Source: Entomortierella parvispora (taxonomy: Eukaryota; Mortierellomycota; Mortierellomycetes; Mortierellales; Mortierellaceae). Taken from it: a stretch of DNA of 64,000 nt. The stretch lies in contig OY752141.1 of assembly GCA_963573315.1 (NCBI GenBank), forward strand, positions 2,170,001 through 2,234,000, read 5' to 3'. This document shows, in pieces, positions 30,979 to 42,319 of the stretch. Position 1 is the stretch's first letter, and every line of letters begins with the position of its first letter. The notes beneath the pieces are model-generated. The model was not told the DNA's origin, did not search any database, and saw only the letters and a list, made by a program, of their open reading frames with translations. A program made the position numbers and the translations under genes.

Positions 30979-32351
30979 GTTGGGCTGTGGGTGTGCCGGG
31001 GGCTGGCTATATATACAAAAGGATTCAGAAGTCAATTGAATCTTGGATTTTGGAGAAAGAGTGCAAAGTGTTTGTCGGCTGTCGTAGGAGGGGAATTAGA
31101 GAGACAGGATTGACAATGAAGGTAAGGCGAGAGTAAGGGGAAGGAAGGGTTGGAGTGTCCTTGCCAAATAACACGACAAGGAAAAAAAAGAAAGAAAGCC
31201 GAAGTGACGAAAGTCCTCCACTTTATATTTGTCCCTAATTTACCGACAGTCGGTTGCAGCTGGGATACAAATAAATTCGAACAGGAACCTTTGCCAAGGC
31301 GGTCCAACTGAGGAAAGTTGAAATCCGGGCAATCAAAGGCCTAGCTTGACCCCTGTCCTGTCCAGGGCTGTGGGAAGCCGAAAATTTGTCGAGAGCTTTT
31401 CTCGGCTGTAAAGCAGAAAGCAAAAGAGCAACTGAGCAGACCTTTGTACCCACTTCTCTCTTTCAGGCACGCTCGAACTGCTTCCACGTAGTTTGGTCAC
31501 ACTCCCTTCAACCCCTGCAGCCCAACGCCCAACATTGCAACATATCGTTGATGCCAAAACAGGATCTTCAACCTGATTTTTTTCGCATTAGGTAGTACGC
31601 TATTACCAACAGGCGGTATTGAAGGTACACATGCCCACTGTGTTCCTGAAAGTCATCTACGTATTTTGAGTTTTTTAGAGTTATCAAGTATCAACCTCTC
31701 GCGGGCTGCACAGGAGTCGCTAGAAAGGCTGCAGCATTGACCTTGAAACTTGTATTCGTGCAGTGCCAAGAAAATCGTTCGAAACAATTCGCATGCAGGA
31801 AGCAATTGTCCATCCTCTCCGAAATACCACCGCGGTTTATATAGAATGCCAAGACCTTCGCTTGTCATATAGCTCTCGGTTCCACGTTTTCCTTGGCGTG
31901 GTTCTTGCCACCAAATATGTGCCTACCTGGCTGTCTTTCTGACCTTTTTTGAGAGAAAATTGCCCTTGAACACAATGATTCGCGACCCAAGACGAGAATC
32001 CCCCCCGTTCGCCCCCTCTCTGCAACGTGTCACTCGAATTTTCCTTCAGCAGACATGCAGGTCGCTCACTAGATGGGCGACAACAGGACAATGAGACAAC
32101 GGCGCCTTGCCCTTGGACCACAGCCCGAGCATAAAATTCTTAATTCTTGTTTTGCTCGGGCTTTTTTTTTTTTTTTTTTTTTCTTGCAATGTTCCTTGGG
32201 TTTACATCAACATTTGACACCTCGCAAACGGGGCCTATCTTTAATAGAATGTTACTTCGAGGGAGAGACTTTCTTGTTTGGGGATTCTTCCTCCTACGAC
32301 CTCGAACCAGGGTATCGAGCCGATCAACTCATTTTCTTGGATCAACAGTGG
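30979..32351. other. intergenic, 1.37 kb
   Basis: No gene supported. It contains the promoter of the ABCA gene (left side, minus direction) and the 3' region of the MTHFR gene (right). A T18 run lies at about 32163-32182. Short frames at 31653-31868 and 31837-32121 have no recognisable content. Confidence 0.4.
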
Positions 32352-35292
32352 TCAATTGATGTCTCTGATCGTTTCCAGTCTGTGCCTTTGAAGATCTTCT
32401 TCGAAGAGATCCAAAAGACTTCCTCCTCCTCTACATTCTTGGCCAGCCCCGTTCCGGAACATAAACATGAGGTACCATTCTTGGCCCACCTCCTTCAAGA
32501 CCCGATGACTCTCAGATTCCTCAGGGTAGCATCTGGACCATTGATCCCATAGGGAAAACGCCTCATCATTCCAGGCTTTAAAACTCTGAAGGTCGATCAC
32601 GGTAGCCGCGTCTGTCCTGGTTGCAGTAATCTCGGATCCTAGGGCTGGGAAGACACCCCAGTTGAGAATACTTGTCGAGTCTTCCTCGGCCATGTTGGTA
32701 TAGAGGTCTCCAGCTTGATTCATGGCTCCAAAGGTAATCGAGGTATTGTCGTCCTCATTGTCGTTGCCATTACAGCATTGGATACGACGGATCAGGGCGT
32801 CCAGTCTGTCGGAGGAGACAAAAAACTCGAGATATTCCTTTTGATACACTTGACCACCTTTAGGACCCCAACCAAAGATCTTGTCCTCGCTATCCACGGC
32901 TTCCAATGCAGGTTGAGCATTCACAGGCAGGTATCCACCAAGACCAGCCAACCCCGCCAACCGCTCCCTGAAGTGTCTGTTGTCTGTTGATGGAGAACCT
33001 ACCAGAGTAAGAGGAGGCAGAGAAAGGCCTTGATCACACCATGGAAGAGCCAGGATCTCCGCACGACAATACCGTGCAAACACGCTTTGCAGGTCCCTTT
33101 GAGTCCTGGGGCATCCCCAAGTGGCCTCGGCTTCTTGTGCGGTCGAGCACTTGAGGCCAGTGCCATAGCCATCTAAACCTCCATATGGCGAACAGGAAAA
33201 GCAGTTTGACTCGGAAGCAATTGATGGAGATGTAGTAGCAGATGTCAAAGAAAGAGCAAGGGAAGTGGTGGATGAGAATGGCGAGGGCGAGAGCGATGGC
33301 GACGATGACGACGACGAAAAGGAAGGGGGCGATGGCTGTGTGATGAAGAATGGAGAGAGTTGTCCAATATAGGAACCAGAGTCAGATCGGGGCCGTGGAC
33401 TCCAGCATGGCTTCCTTTGCTCCTCCTCCTCCTCATGTGTTGCCTCTGCTGCCGCTGGCAATGGTGGAGGCGATGCGACTGAAGGGAAGTGAGTCCAAGA
33501 TTCAGTCCGGTTAATGTATGATTTAGGCCTGTTGTTCCAAAATATAGGCCTGATAGTCTCGGATCTTCTTCTTGGGTCAAAGCTGTATCGCCAAGGTCGA
33601 CATTTCTTTTGTGATCCCAAGTTTGATCCATTGGGACCGGCCGAAAGCGCGATTGAAGAGGGATTAAATTGCTCCGTAAGCGAAAGGATTGTAGAGTCGG
33701 ACTGAAGGAGACCTGAGCCTTCGAGAATAAGGCGCGTAGATTTCTCAAGGTTGAAGGTATAGAAGTGGATGCCCGGTGCGCCTCCAGCGATCAGTTCTTT
33801 TGCCATCTGGATACCAACTTGAACGCCGAATCCACGGACAGCTTGATCGTCGTGCTAATGGCGTCAGAAGAATGAAGAGGTCAAATCGTTAATGACCAAA
33901 AAATCTTACGATGATTGTGGTGAGTGTGTGTGCATCTTGTTACCTTAACGGCCTCAATACCGTCCCTGATCCAACTCGGTACGCTTAATCCAACCGTGTT
34001 CTTGACGAACCCGCCATAGCTCTGGATGGGCATTAAGCCTGGTAAGATAGGGCAGTCGATCCCAATTGCCCGACATTTTTTAACCCAGTTCAGGAACAGT
34101 GGCACATCGAAGAACAGTTGTGTGACGATGAAATCAGCACCAGCGTCAATCTTGGCCTTTAGAAACTTCAAGTCTTGAACGGAGCAAGAGGACTCGGGGT
34201 GGGCCTCTGGGTATCCAGCCACACCGATACCAAAGTAGTCACCGTGTGTCTGGCGGATGTACTTCACGAGATCAGAAGCAAAACAGAGGCCATCTGCGCA
34301 GGGAGCCCATTCTTTTTGGCCTTGACCAGGGTCGCCTCGGAGGGCCAGGATGTTTTGGTTTCCGCAAGCACGCGCTTCCTAAAATTGATCGACAAATAGA
34401 AAAAAAAAGGAGGCGCGACAAAAGAAAAAGTGGGTGTGGGTGGGTCAGTTAGAGTCATCGATTTATGGTGTTGAGTTGGACGTGTCTGATAACAGCAGTC
34501 TTCGCCACGTTGTTACTGTCGGAGTTCAAGGTTGCCGCAACTACTGTACTTCTACAAATGAAGGCGGGGAGTTTTTTTGTTTTTCATCTTTGGTTGTGTT
34601 TGGGTCCATTTGTGGTGCAGTGTTGTGGAGACAAGAGTATGACTCTTCCATTCAAGCAAACACCACTCCACCCTGTGTCTGTGCTGTTGACTCATAAACC
34701 TTCATTCGGCCATTTGGGCGAAGACTAACATGGAAGCCCAAAATCTAAAAAAACTTGATTTGTTTGGTTACCTTCAGGGCTTGATCGATCTTATCTGTCG
34801 GATTGTTGGTGCAGATGAGGTGCAAGCAGGTTTCTACCCCGTAAACCTTTTGAGCATGTGAGACCACCTCCATGGTGGCCGCCGGCCTGGATCCACCCGC
34901 ACCCCAGGTGATATCTACAAACTCGGGCCCTAAATGACACATTCTCTCGATCCGATCATGCAGATTGACCAAGCCCTAAAGGGAAGGGCATGCGAATCGT
35001 TGAGGAGCAGATACTGAACAGAGTGAGCAAGAATACTGTAGTGCGTTGATGGCAGCGCCAGGTCCTTTCAGGAGGTTTCTTCTTTTTCAGGAACCCCAAT
35101 GGCCAAAGAAGCATCAAAATGGTCGTCGGGGTTTAGATAACCCAATCAGCGTACCGAGGAACCAAGGCATCCACCTCAACATACAGAAAGGGTTAGAGAA
35201 AGTACCTGTGCAGTCTTTGGCGAGAAGTATTCGAAAGAAAAGAATGGTCGGCCCTCCTCTTGCCGCTTCTTGATGCGGTCAATTATTTTCAT
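32352..35292 (-). CDS. MTHFR: methylenetetrahydrofolate reductase
   Basis: Four exons: 35292-35206, 34975-34772, 34378-33944 and 33854-32352, in phase, 742 residues. It starts MKIIDRIKKRQEEGRPFFSF and runs into FEYFSPKTAQ and DITWGAGGSRP (FAD/folate site). Other motifs are NILALRGDPG, GVAGYPEAHPE and DFIVTQLFFDVPLFLNWV with LPGLMPIQSYGGF, all standard for the TIM-barrel catalytic domain. It reduces 5,10-methylene-THF to 5-methyl-THF, the methyl donor for methionine synthesis. The C-terminal domain contains the eukaryotic FGWGPKGGQVYQKEYLEFF. Between the two domains is an unusual Ser/Pro/Glu-rich stretch of about 150 residues (about 33250-33700). The last 40 residues are also unlike the usual ending. 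Fungi often carry two isoforms (Met12 and Met13 in yeast); this may be the more divergent one. Confidence 0.88.
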
Positions 35293-35800
35293 GGTGGAGT
35301 AATAGAGTGTTTGCTTGAAAGATGGAAGATGGAAGATGGAAGACGGAAGAATGTTTTGTAGAAACAGACCAAGGGGACAGACAATTGGCGAAGGTGTTTT
35401 CAGGCTTCAGGTAATATGAGTAACGAGAACAGATAGGAGACGAGGCAAGAGATCGGAAAAGGGTCGCAAACTTGAAGCAGGGTCTGCATTTATATCTTCT
35501 GTTCCTGAACGGAGAAATCAAGGTTTCTCTTTGACCCCTGACACGCTGGAATCGGTGAGATGTGTTGGATAAAGTCGCAGAACCTTTCTGCGGTGGGTCA
35601 TAAACCTTTATCTTTCCTTCCTTCCTATCGCACTCGTTTGTTCTGTCTTCCTGGTGTTCTTCCTCTACGGTCTCATTGCCGTTTGCGGGCAATAGTCAAA
35701 CGCTAGTGTCTACGTTATAGGTGGACCTTTAGATTTGTTGCGGCCGATATTACCAGTATTTATTGTGAAATGGTCGATGTCAAAGGGCAGTGGTAATTGT
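35293..35800. other. intergenic between MTHFR and COP1
   Basis: 508 bp, no gene seen. It includes a short repeat of GGAAGATGGAAGATGGAAGA at about 35322-35345 and the 3' end of COP1, which is transcribed towards MTHFR. Confidence 0.4.
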
Positions 35801-38800
35801 TCAAACTAATTCCAGGACCTTGATCACTCCAGAGCTGTTGGCTGCCAACAAAATATTGTTCGACGTGTTCTTTTTCCAGCATACTGAGCTTACAAACTGT
35901 GTTGGATCTTCATCTGCATTCTCCTCACCCTAATACACCAGAAAAAAAGAGGTGTTAGTGTCAACAACCCGTTCATTTTCATCCATATTATTATCATCAT
36001 CGTCGTTCTTACCGTTACAGGATTTGAATTTCCAAACTTGACTGTTACAACTGGATCCCGGAGTTCCTTATAATACGTGTAGACAGCGTTGTTCTCAGAT
36101 CCGCAAGAGATCCAATCGCCTGATGCACTGAGACCCACAAAGTTCTTTTCATTCACGTGGCCAGTGTATGTTCTGGCGCAGTTCATCCTTGACGTGTTCC
36201 AGAGCTTGAGAGTACTATCTGTTGATGCTGACACAAGCTCCTCTCTTCCCAAGAACTTGACATACGAGACTGCTTTCCTGTGACCCTTGAACACAAAGAG
36301 GGGTTCGGTCGCTTTCCGAAGGTCATAGTAATGGATATGGTGATCTGCGCTTCCAAAGGCGATGTGGTGGCTGCTCTCTGGGTTGAATTTGACACAGCAA
36401 ATGTTGGCCTTGCTTTCAATCGTGCAAACAGAAGCCTTATGAGTTGTGGACCAAATTTTGACTTTTGTGTCATCGCTTCCACTGGCCAGTCTTGTTGGAT
36501 CAGTCCTCGAGAAATCGACGCTCCATGCCCTTTTCTCGTGCTCATCATAGTTGAGGGTGTTAAGTCCTGTTTGTGAATCCCACAATGATACAATGCCTTC
36601 ATAATCCGAGCTGGCAATCTGCGACTTGATATAAGAGTTCCACGACAGGCAGCTGGAGCATGCACGCTGTTAGAATACATCCAAATAATCGTCTAAAGTT
36701 ACATGTCGACTTTTCAGTCTTGGGATCCTTACCTGATTTTGCTCCGACACGTCATTTCGCGAACAGGGTAGTGTAGTACAGAGAGAATCGGTTTTTTGTT
36801 GGCCTGGTGCCGAAGCTTCTCACCCGCTTCTAGCCCCTCTGTTCGATCATCGCCTTTCAGACTGGTGCCCGCCAGTCCAGTCTTCTCGATGCTTCCATAT
36901 TCGAAAATCTTGATCTTTTTCGTAACACCTGCTGTTGCAAAGTACTCGTCGTCTCTGTCGAACTCAATAGAGGATACAATCGAAGATGTGTTGAAGATAT
37001 CGCCATAGCGCAGCGTATTGACGTGCTCGAACCGTGAATACTTTGTGAATTTTGATATTGTCGAGCAGAAGCTTGAGAGAGCAGATTCTCGTCTCGCTGA
37101 TGCTAGTAGTAAACAGGAGCAACATCAGGCCAAATTTGTCAGCATTTTAAAAATAGCAGGCGGCAGTCGCTTTGGATCAAATCAACTTACAACTCAACGA
37201 AAAGTCAAAGTAGCAACGCTGCAAGTCCTCGAAATGATCCGCGACACGTTTTTTGTTGATGTCGACCTGCTGTGCAATCTTCAGGTTCTGTAGTTCCAAT
37301 TCTGTCACCTCATCCTCAGGTCCAACTTCACTTTTGTTTTCACGTTCCATTTGCTATTCAACAGAATGATTTCAGATTTAGCTTACGAAGTTTTCAGTTA
37401 CCGTCACTCCCAGCGCATGGTAAATCACATTGCTTACAGAAAGCGTCCTCTTGGACCCAACACGAGCAGGGACGGCTTCATCTTCCTCTTCTGACACTTG
37501 GTTTGGAACCTGAGCCCCTCCCGAGTTAAGCTGATCTTCTTCATCCTCTTCCAGGCCTTGCGTTGTTGCATATCCATTATACTGTTTAAGAACTTCCAGT
37601 TTCTCATGAGCTCTTCGTAAGTCATTGTCTAAGCATTGGATTTGGGCGTTCAGTCGGGCGAGAGCCTATCGATCCCAAATTATAATCCAATGTTAATGAT
37701 GAGAGCCTCATTGGCAGTGCGTGTTGTGCTGGCATATGTTTGTCTTCCATAACTTGCCTCCTCTTTTTCTGCACGTGTATTCCTGAGAAAGTCAAGCAGT
37801 ACTTCCAGTTCAACTTGTTCGTCTGTCGCTTCCAGCTTTCTCTTCTTTGCTCTTAAGGTCGACAGCATATCATCGATTTCTGTTTAAAAATTGAAAGTGG
37901 TTATTACACATGACCGATAAGCAAAACCAGCTTCAAGGACATCTATAGCGTCATCTAGATCATACCTTCCCGAGTGAATTCACGTTGGTCCAGGAGATCG
38001 TGTCTAAGTTTAGACTGTAGTTCAGTGTCTTCTTCTGAGTCAACATATCCTGTGGATCGCTCTAGAAGGCTGGTCACTGCGCATGTTCCGTTGGGCACAT
38101 GGTACAACAGGAAATTTCAACTGATTAGTAAACTGAGGTGCGCCGTCAATTTCCGTGTCGAGTTCTGTTCAGTTGCGCCTGCAAATGCTCTTACGAAGGA
38201 AATTAGGGAAGATCTGATCTCTGGTCAAAGAGCTCCGGCACAAGGGGCAGTCCTGTTTTTCTGTCAGATGTTGCGATATGCACAGGTAGCTAGTATCAAG
38301 CAGGAGTCTCGTTAGATTTGACTTGTTTACGAGGGCTGACCGATATAGTCAAACCGAAAAGGTTGAGGCACGTACCAGAAAGAGTGTCCACAGCGAGAGA
38401 TGAAGGACTCCTTCATCAACGATCTACAAATCGGGCTAGTCGTGTGGAGAGAGGTGGTGGCAATAATAGTCAGATAAAATTTGTAAGCATGTCCCATGCT
38501 AGAGCAGACAATTTTGCTGTGCCGAAAAAATTATTCGTTGTCACGACATCTGCATGCAGCCCCGTCCTGAGTGTGTGATGTCGGGAGACGGCGGTGGAAG
38601 AGCGAGCCTGACAACAAGGAGGAGGAGGAGGAGGAGGAGGAGGAGGAAGAAGAAAGCAACAACAAATCCTTACCAGTGATAATCACTGAGCAGCTTGGAC
38701 CGCCGGTCTTGCTGATGTGTGGGTATGAGGGACTGCGACGAGGCAGGGTTCACTGAAGAAGTGCTGACAAAGATTCCTGGGGGCAAACAGGATTGACGCT

Positions 38801-39017
38801 GTGTGGGTCTGCTGGAGCAAGGGCTGCTGTTGCTGACTAGAGTAATATTGCTGCTGCTGCCGCCTGCACCGCTGACAGAGTATGTGCTGGCTTCAGGGCT
38901 TCCAGTGCTGCTGGCAGTGCAGCTCTCATCGCTGGTCTGGGTATCGTGCTCATGGACATTGGAGTCTTCAAGAGAGGCATTGCCTTCGGTGCCCGTGCCA
39001 CCAAGACTCTGGCTCAT
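35801..39017 (-). CDS. COP1: COP1-type RING / coiled-coil / WD40 E3 ubiquitin ligase
   Basis: Ten exons: 39017-38674, 38435-38376, 38289-38195, 38076-37966, 37879-37758, 37665-37438 (or 37402), 37353-37191, 37102-36733, 36652-36013 and 35929-35801. About 753 residues. The Ser/Thr-rich N-terminus (residues 1-114) leads into a RING split over three exons: [20 protein letters not shown], then CYLCISQHL and CPLCRSS. A coiled coil (about 205-390) follows, with the COP1-type [17 protein letters not shown]. The WD40 domain carries near-diagnostic COP1 segments: [69 protein letters not shown] and the end [15 protein letters not shown]1 is a substrate receptor and ligase for transcription factors. Exon 5 ends at a GC donor (AG|GCAAGT). 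The 3' end of exon 6 is ambiguous among in-phase donors. Confidence 0.88.
38617..38651. repeat. (GGA)n microsatellite in COP1 intron 1
   Basis: About eleven GGA units on the + strand (TCC in the sense of COP1), just downstream of the donor of the first intron. Confidence 0.9.
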
Positions 39018-39396
39018 GATGACGAAAGGAGGGGCAATGGATTAATAGTTCGGAGACGAAACTAAGAAGGAAGATAGAAAGGTGAGTGAGGGATCGAATG
39101 AGAACGGGCAGCGGGGAACAGGGGTAGAAAGGGGGGGCAAGGAGAGGAGAATGGGGAGCATGCATGCATGTGAAGCAGAGACATGGAAAGGAGAAAAGGC
39201 AGGTTGTGTTTGCAGAGGGTGGACTGCTCGGGCTAGTTGCATTTGCACAGAGTGGATCGAGATTCGTCTCCTCGCGTGCCTGTGCTGTGTGCCTGTGCTC
39301 TGTGCCTGGGCCGCTTGACCTCTCTCATTCTCTTCTTCTTGTTCTTGCTCTTCTTCTTCTCCTTTTTCTTCCCTGTGCCCTTCATCCCATGCAGCC
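39018..39396. promoter_or_regulatory. divergent promoter between COP1 and the metallophosphoesterase gene
   Basis: 379 bp between start codons. The right part is T/C-rich (TTCTCTTCTTCTTGTTCTTGC at about 39330) leading to ATG 39397. Tandem GTGCCTGTGCTGTGTGCCTG occurs at about 39276-39308. Confidence 0.4.
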
Positions 39397-40964
39397 ATGA
39401 TCGTCCGGACCCTGCTCGCATTGCTGCGAACCCTCACCTTCATCGCTATTTTGGCATCCCTGCTGCTTCACAACTATGCCCGCATTTCTTGCCACTGGCA
39501 TTGGCGAAGGCCAGAGTCATTCCTCAGAATGGTCGTCATCGCTGATCCTCAAATGGAGGGCGATGCAAAGATTGCTCGTCTTGGAAAGAGAGGTAACCAT
39601 AGGGCGCAAAACTGTAGTACTGGTACTACAAGGAGAGTTTGGTCCCCCTTTCTAATCCATTTTATGTCACTGTATCTTATCAATTGCAGCCATCGTCGAT
39701 CTTGCTTTCAACGATGCCTATATGCGACATATTTTCACGGCTATGACCAAACCATCATGGGGTCATCCTCGGGACTGGCTTGAAAACCCAAAAGAAGCAG
39801 CAAAATCTTCTCTGAGAGCATACCCAACACATGTATCTATCCTTGGAGATTTATTCTCGAGCCAATGGATCGACAATATCGAGTTTGAAACTCGCCTCAG
39901 ACGCTACACCAGCATCTTCCCGGGATCGGACCTCAAAGGTCACCCAGTGCTCATTAACATCACAGGGAACCACGATATCGGGTATGGATACGACATTTCG
40001 CAGGAGCGCATGGATCGTTGGGAGGGTGCTTTTGGCCAGAGTAATTTTGTGCAGGTCGTCAGTATTCCTGGATCGCATCAGCGCTTGCATCTTGTAGCAC
40101 TAAACACAATGCTTCTGGATGGTCCCTCTGCCGACGAGGTAAGTATCGGTCATTAAGAAGCTGCAAACCCAAGTATGTACTCTAAAAGCTCATTTGGATA
40201 TCTTTATTTAGAACCTTCGCGGACAAACATGGGAATTCCTCCAAGAAACGGCCAAAATTAAGGAGCAATTTCCTGGCGACAAGGTGGTGCTTCTTACTCA
40301 TATCCCATTTCACAAGGAATCAGGAACATGTGTTGATCCACCTAGCATTCACATCCATTCGTAAGGACGGCTCTATGTTTGTTGAGATGTTACAAACCGA
40401 GCTCCCCTGCCTTGAATACTAAATCGTCCATCATTTTTTAATAGTGACAACACCATTGTTGAGCAGACGATGCTCACACCAAATTCGACTCAGTGGATTC
40501 TGAATCATCTGCAGCCAGACTTTGTTCTCAATGGACACGACCACTTTGGTTGTGATGTCGTTCACACGCCATCCTGGAACGCTGAACAGGAAAAGTACAT
40601 CTGGTCTGCAAAGACTACAGGGAGTGGGACCCCAAGTTCCGAGTCGCCTGAGGAGAGCACACACCTCAAGCCCGTGCGAGAGGTTACACAGAGGTCCATG
40701 ATGGCCGAGTTTGGAGGTTATTCTGGCCTCTTCGAGGTCAAATCAAAGGGGCAGCCTAAAGGAGAGAATCTTGCTGTCAACGACGTCGAATTTTACTATA
40801 CTTCTTGCGGGTTCTTCACCGACCTTTATGTATGGATTGTAGTTGCAATTGATATTATTGTCGCTGTTTGTTGGAGTATATACCTCCTTGCCTCCGTTGC
40901 CCTTAGACTAGCTACTCCGAAAACACAGAGACCTTCCATAGGCAAGAAGGAGAAACTTTTGTGA
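39397..40964 (+). CDS. metallophosphoesterase, Ted1/Cdc1/PGAP5 (MPPE1) family
   Basis: Four exons: 39397-39592, 39690-40138, 40212-40360 and 40445-40964, in phase, 437 residues. The N-terminus is a signal anchor (LLALLRTLTFIAILASLLL). The five metallophosphoesterase blocks are present: VVIADPQMEGD, SILGDLF, NITGNHDIGYG, VLLTHIPFHK and LNGHDHFGCD. These supply the Asp, Asn and His ligands of a two-metal site. A C-terminal span (WIVVAIDIIVAVCWSIYLLA) and a lysine-rich end (KKEKLL) suggest ER residence. Family members remove ethanolamine-phosphate from GPI anchors (PGAP5; Ted1 on mannose 2, Cdc1 on mannose 1), aiding ER exit of GPI proteins. Which mannose this enzyme acts on cannot be told from sequence. 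Confidence 0.85.
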
Positions 40965-41083
40965 GCTGGCTTACTACATACTGTATTTAATAAAGATGTG
41001 CCAGCAGTCACACTTCTTTCGAAACGCGAAGGATCGAGATCTTTTGTTTGCAAGCATTCATTCATTTTTAACTCATTCCTGTC

Positions 41084-42319
41084 ATGCAGAACTTACCGAA
41101 TCGATTCCTGCGGATTACTGGGTCCAAGAACCAATTGTTACGTCGACTGGAGTTGTTGCGCGTTTCCAAAGCAGAGCGCCAGTCAGAAGGCCATGTCCTT
41201 GTCCAAGGGATCAAGACCATCCAAGAGTTGGCTGCCAAGGGACACCCTATCCGGACTTTGGGCATTACCTACGACGACAACAATTTACCGATCCAATCTC
41301 CAGCACTGGATATCATCCAAGGATCAACCGCTTCTGAGGGGGGATCTGATCAATCTTCATCACGGATACCGACAAAATCAGGATCATTTGCAGGAAGGGC
41401 TGTTTTTAAGGCTGACCAGTATGTCGCGGCGTCTAGAAAGCTGACAACTAGGATCTTGGGAACGGATTCTAAGATAGCAGAGCATGAAGTCTGGGCTGAA
41501 GTTGCAATTCCAGACTATGGATTCCTGTTTTCGCCTTCCGGATCCAATCACGATGATTTGAAAACCGAGTCCCCTACCTCGAGCCGGATAAAGAAATCCC
41601 ACAGGCCTTCATGGATGGCAGGCAAAGCAAGTGAGATTGAAAGAATGTTGGTGTTAGATCGGATATCGGACCCTGGAAACATGGGTCTACTGATCCGCGC
41701 CGGGATGGCCCTAAACTGGCATGGATCCTGGCACACTCCTGGAACGGTCGACGAGTATAATAATAAGGTCGTTCGAGCGTCCAGGGCTTTATGTCTGGAT
41801 TGGCCTACAAAAACAGGAGGATGGAAAGAGCTCGGTGAGTTCCTGGAAGGAAATGGTATGACGCTTTTGGTAGCGGATATGATCCCCCGTTGGATCCAGG
41901 ATCAATTACAGTCGTCAACCTCGACATCATCAGCACCATCAACGATGTCAACGAAACCTAGTCCTTCTAGGAAGCTTAATACGAATAGCTTAGTGTGGTG
42001 GAATTGGCCCGATAGTCTTCCAAGAACGAAGTTGCCTTCCAAAGTGGCACTACTTATGGGATCGGAGCACCATGGGGTGAATATCAGCGCCTCAGTTGAA
42101 AGCGGTGCTGCTAATCAAGGCGATCAGAGGGCGAAGGATCTGCTATTTGAAAAGGCCATTAGAGTATCTATACCCATGAATGCCGCCGTCGAGTCGATGA
42201 ATGTGGCCACAGCCGCAACAGCCATGATGTGGGAATTGAATCGACTTTTGTCGCTGGACACTGCGGACTCCGCATTATCGGACGCGCCTCAGATATTCGA
42301 CCGTGTTGTGAAAAAATAA
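41084..42319 (+). CDS. SpoU/TrmH-type 2'-O-ribose methyltransferase, probably mitochondrial rRNA (MRM3/RNMTL1-like)
   Basis: A single exon encodes 411 residues. The N-terminal substrate-binding part reads KNQLLRRLELLRVSKAERQS...HVLVQGIKTIQEL. The SpoU knot motifs are LDRISDPGNMGLLIRAGMAL (motif 1), VALLMGSEHHGVN (motif 2) and VSIPMNAAVESMNVATAATAMMWE (motif 3; the usual form is IPM.g..ESLNVa.A). These enzymes methylate a ribose 2'-OH in rRNA or tRNA using SAM. The basic N-terminus (MQNLPNRFLRITGSKNQLLRR) could be a mitochondrial presequence. The low-complexity Ser/Thr segments between motifs (residues about 70-100 and 280-310) are insertions. The start at ATG 41084 is only 119 bp after the stop of the preceding gene. 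Confidence 0.8.
   Translation: MQNLPNRFLRITGSKNQLLRRLELLRVSKAERQSEGHVLVQGIKTIQELAAKGHPIRTLGITYDDNNLPIQSPALDIIQGSTASEGGSDQSSSRIPTKSGSFAGRAVFKADQYVAASRKLTTRILGTDSKIAEHEVWAEVAIPDYGFLFSPSGSNHDDLKTESPTSSRIKKSHRPSWMAGKASEIERMLVLDRISDPGNMGLLIRAGMALNWHGSWHTPGTVDEYNNKVVRASRALCLDWPTKTGGWKELGEFLEGNGMTLLVADMIPRWIQDQLQSSTSTSSAPSTMSTKPSPSRKLNTNSLVWWNWPDSLPRTKLPSKVALLMGSEHHGVNISASVESGAANQGDQRAKDLLFEKAIRVSIPMNAAVESMNVATAATAMMWELNRLLSLDTADSALSDAPQIFDRVVKK

Noticed and set aside
33245..33748. 167-codon minus-strand frame
   Set aside because: Shifted frame inside the MTHFR low-complexity insert; Arg/Ser/His-rich as expected for a shadow.
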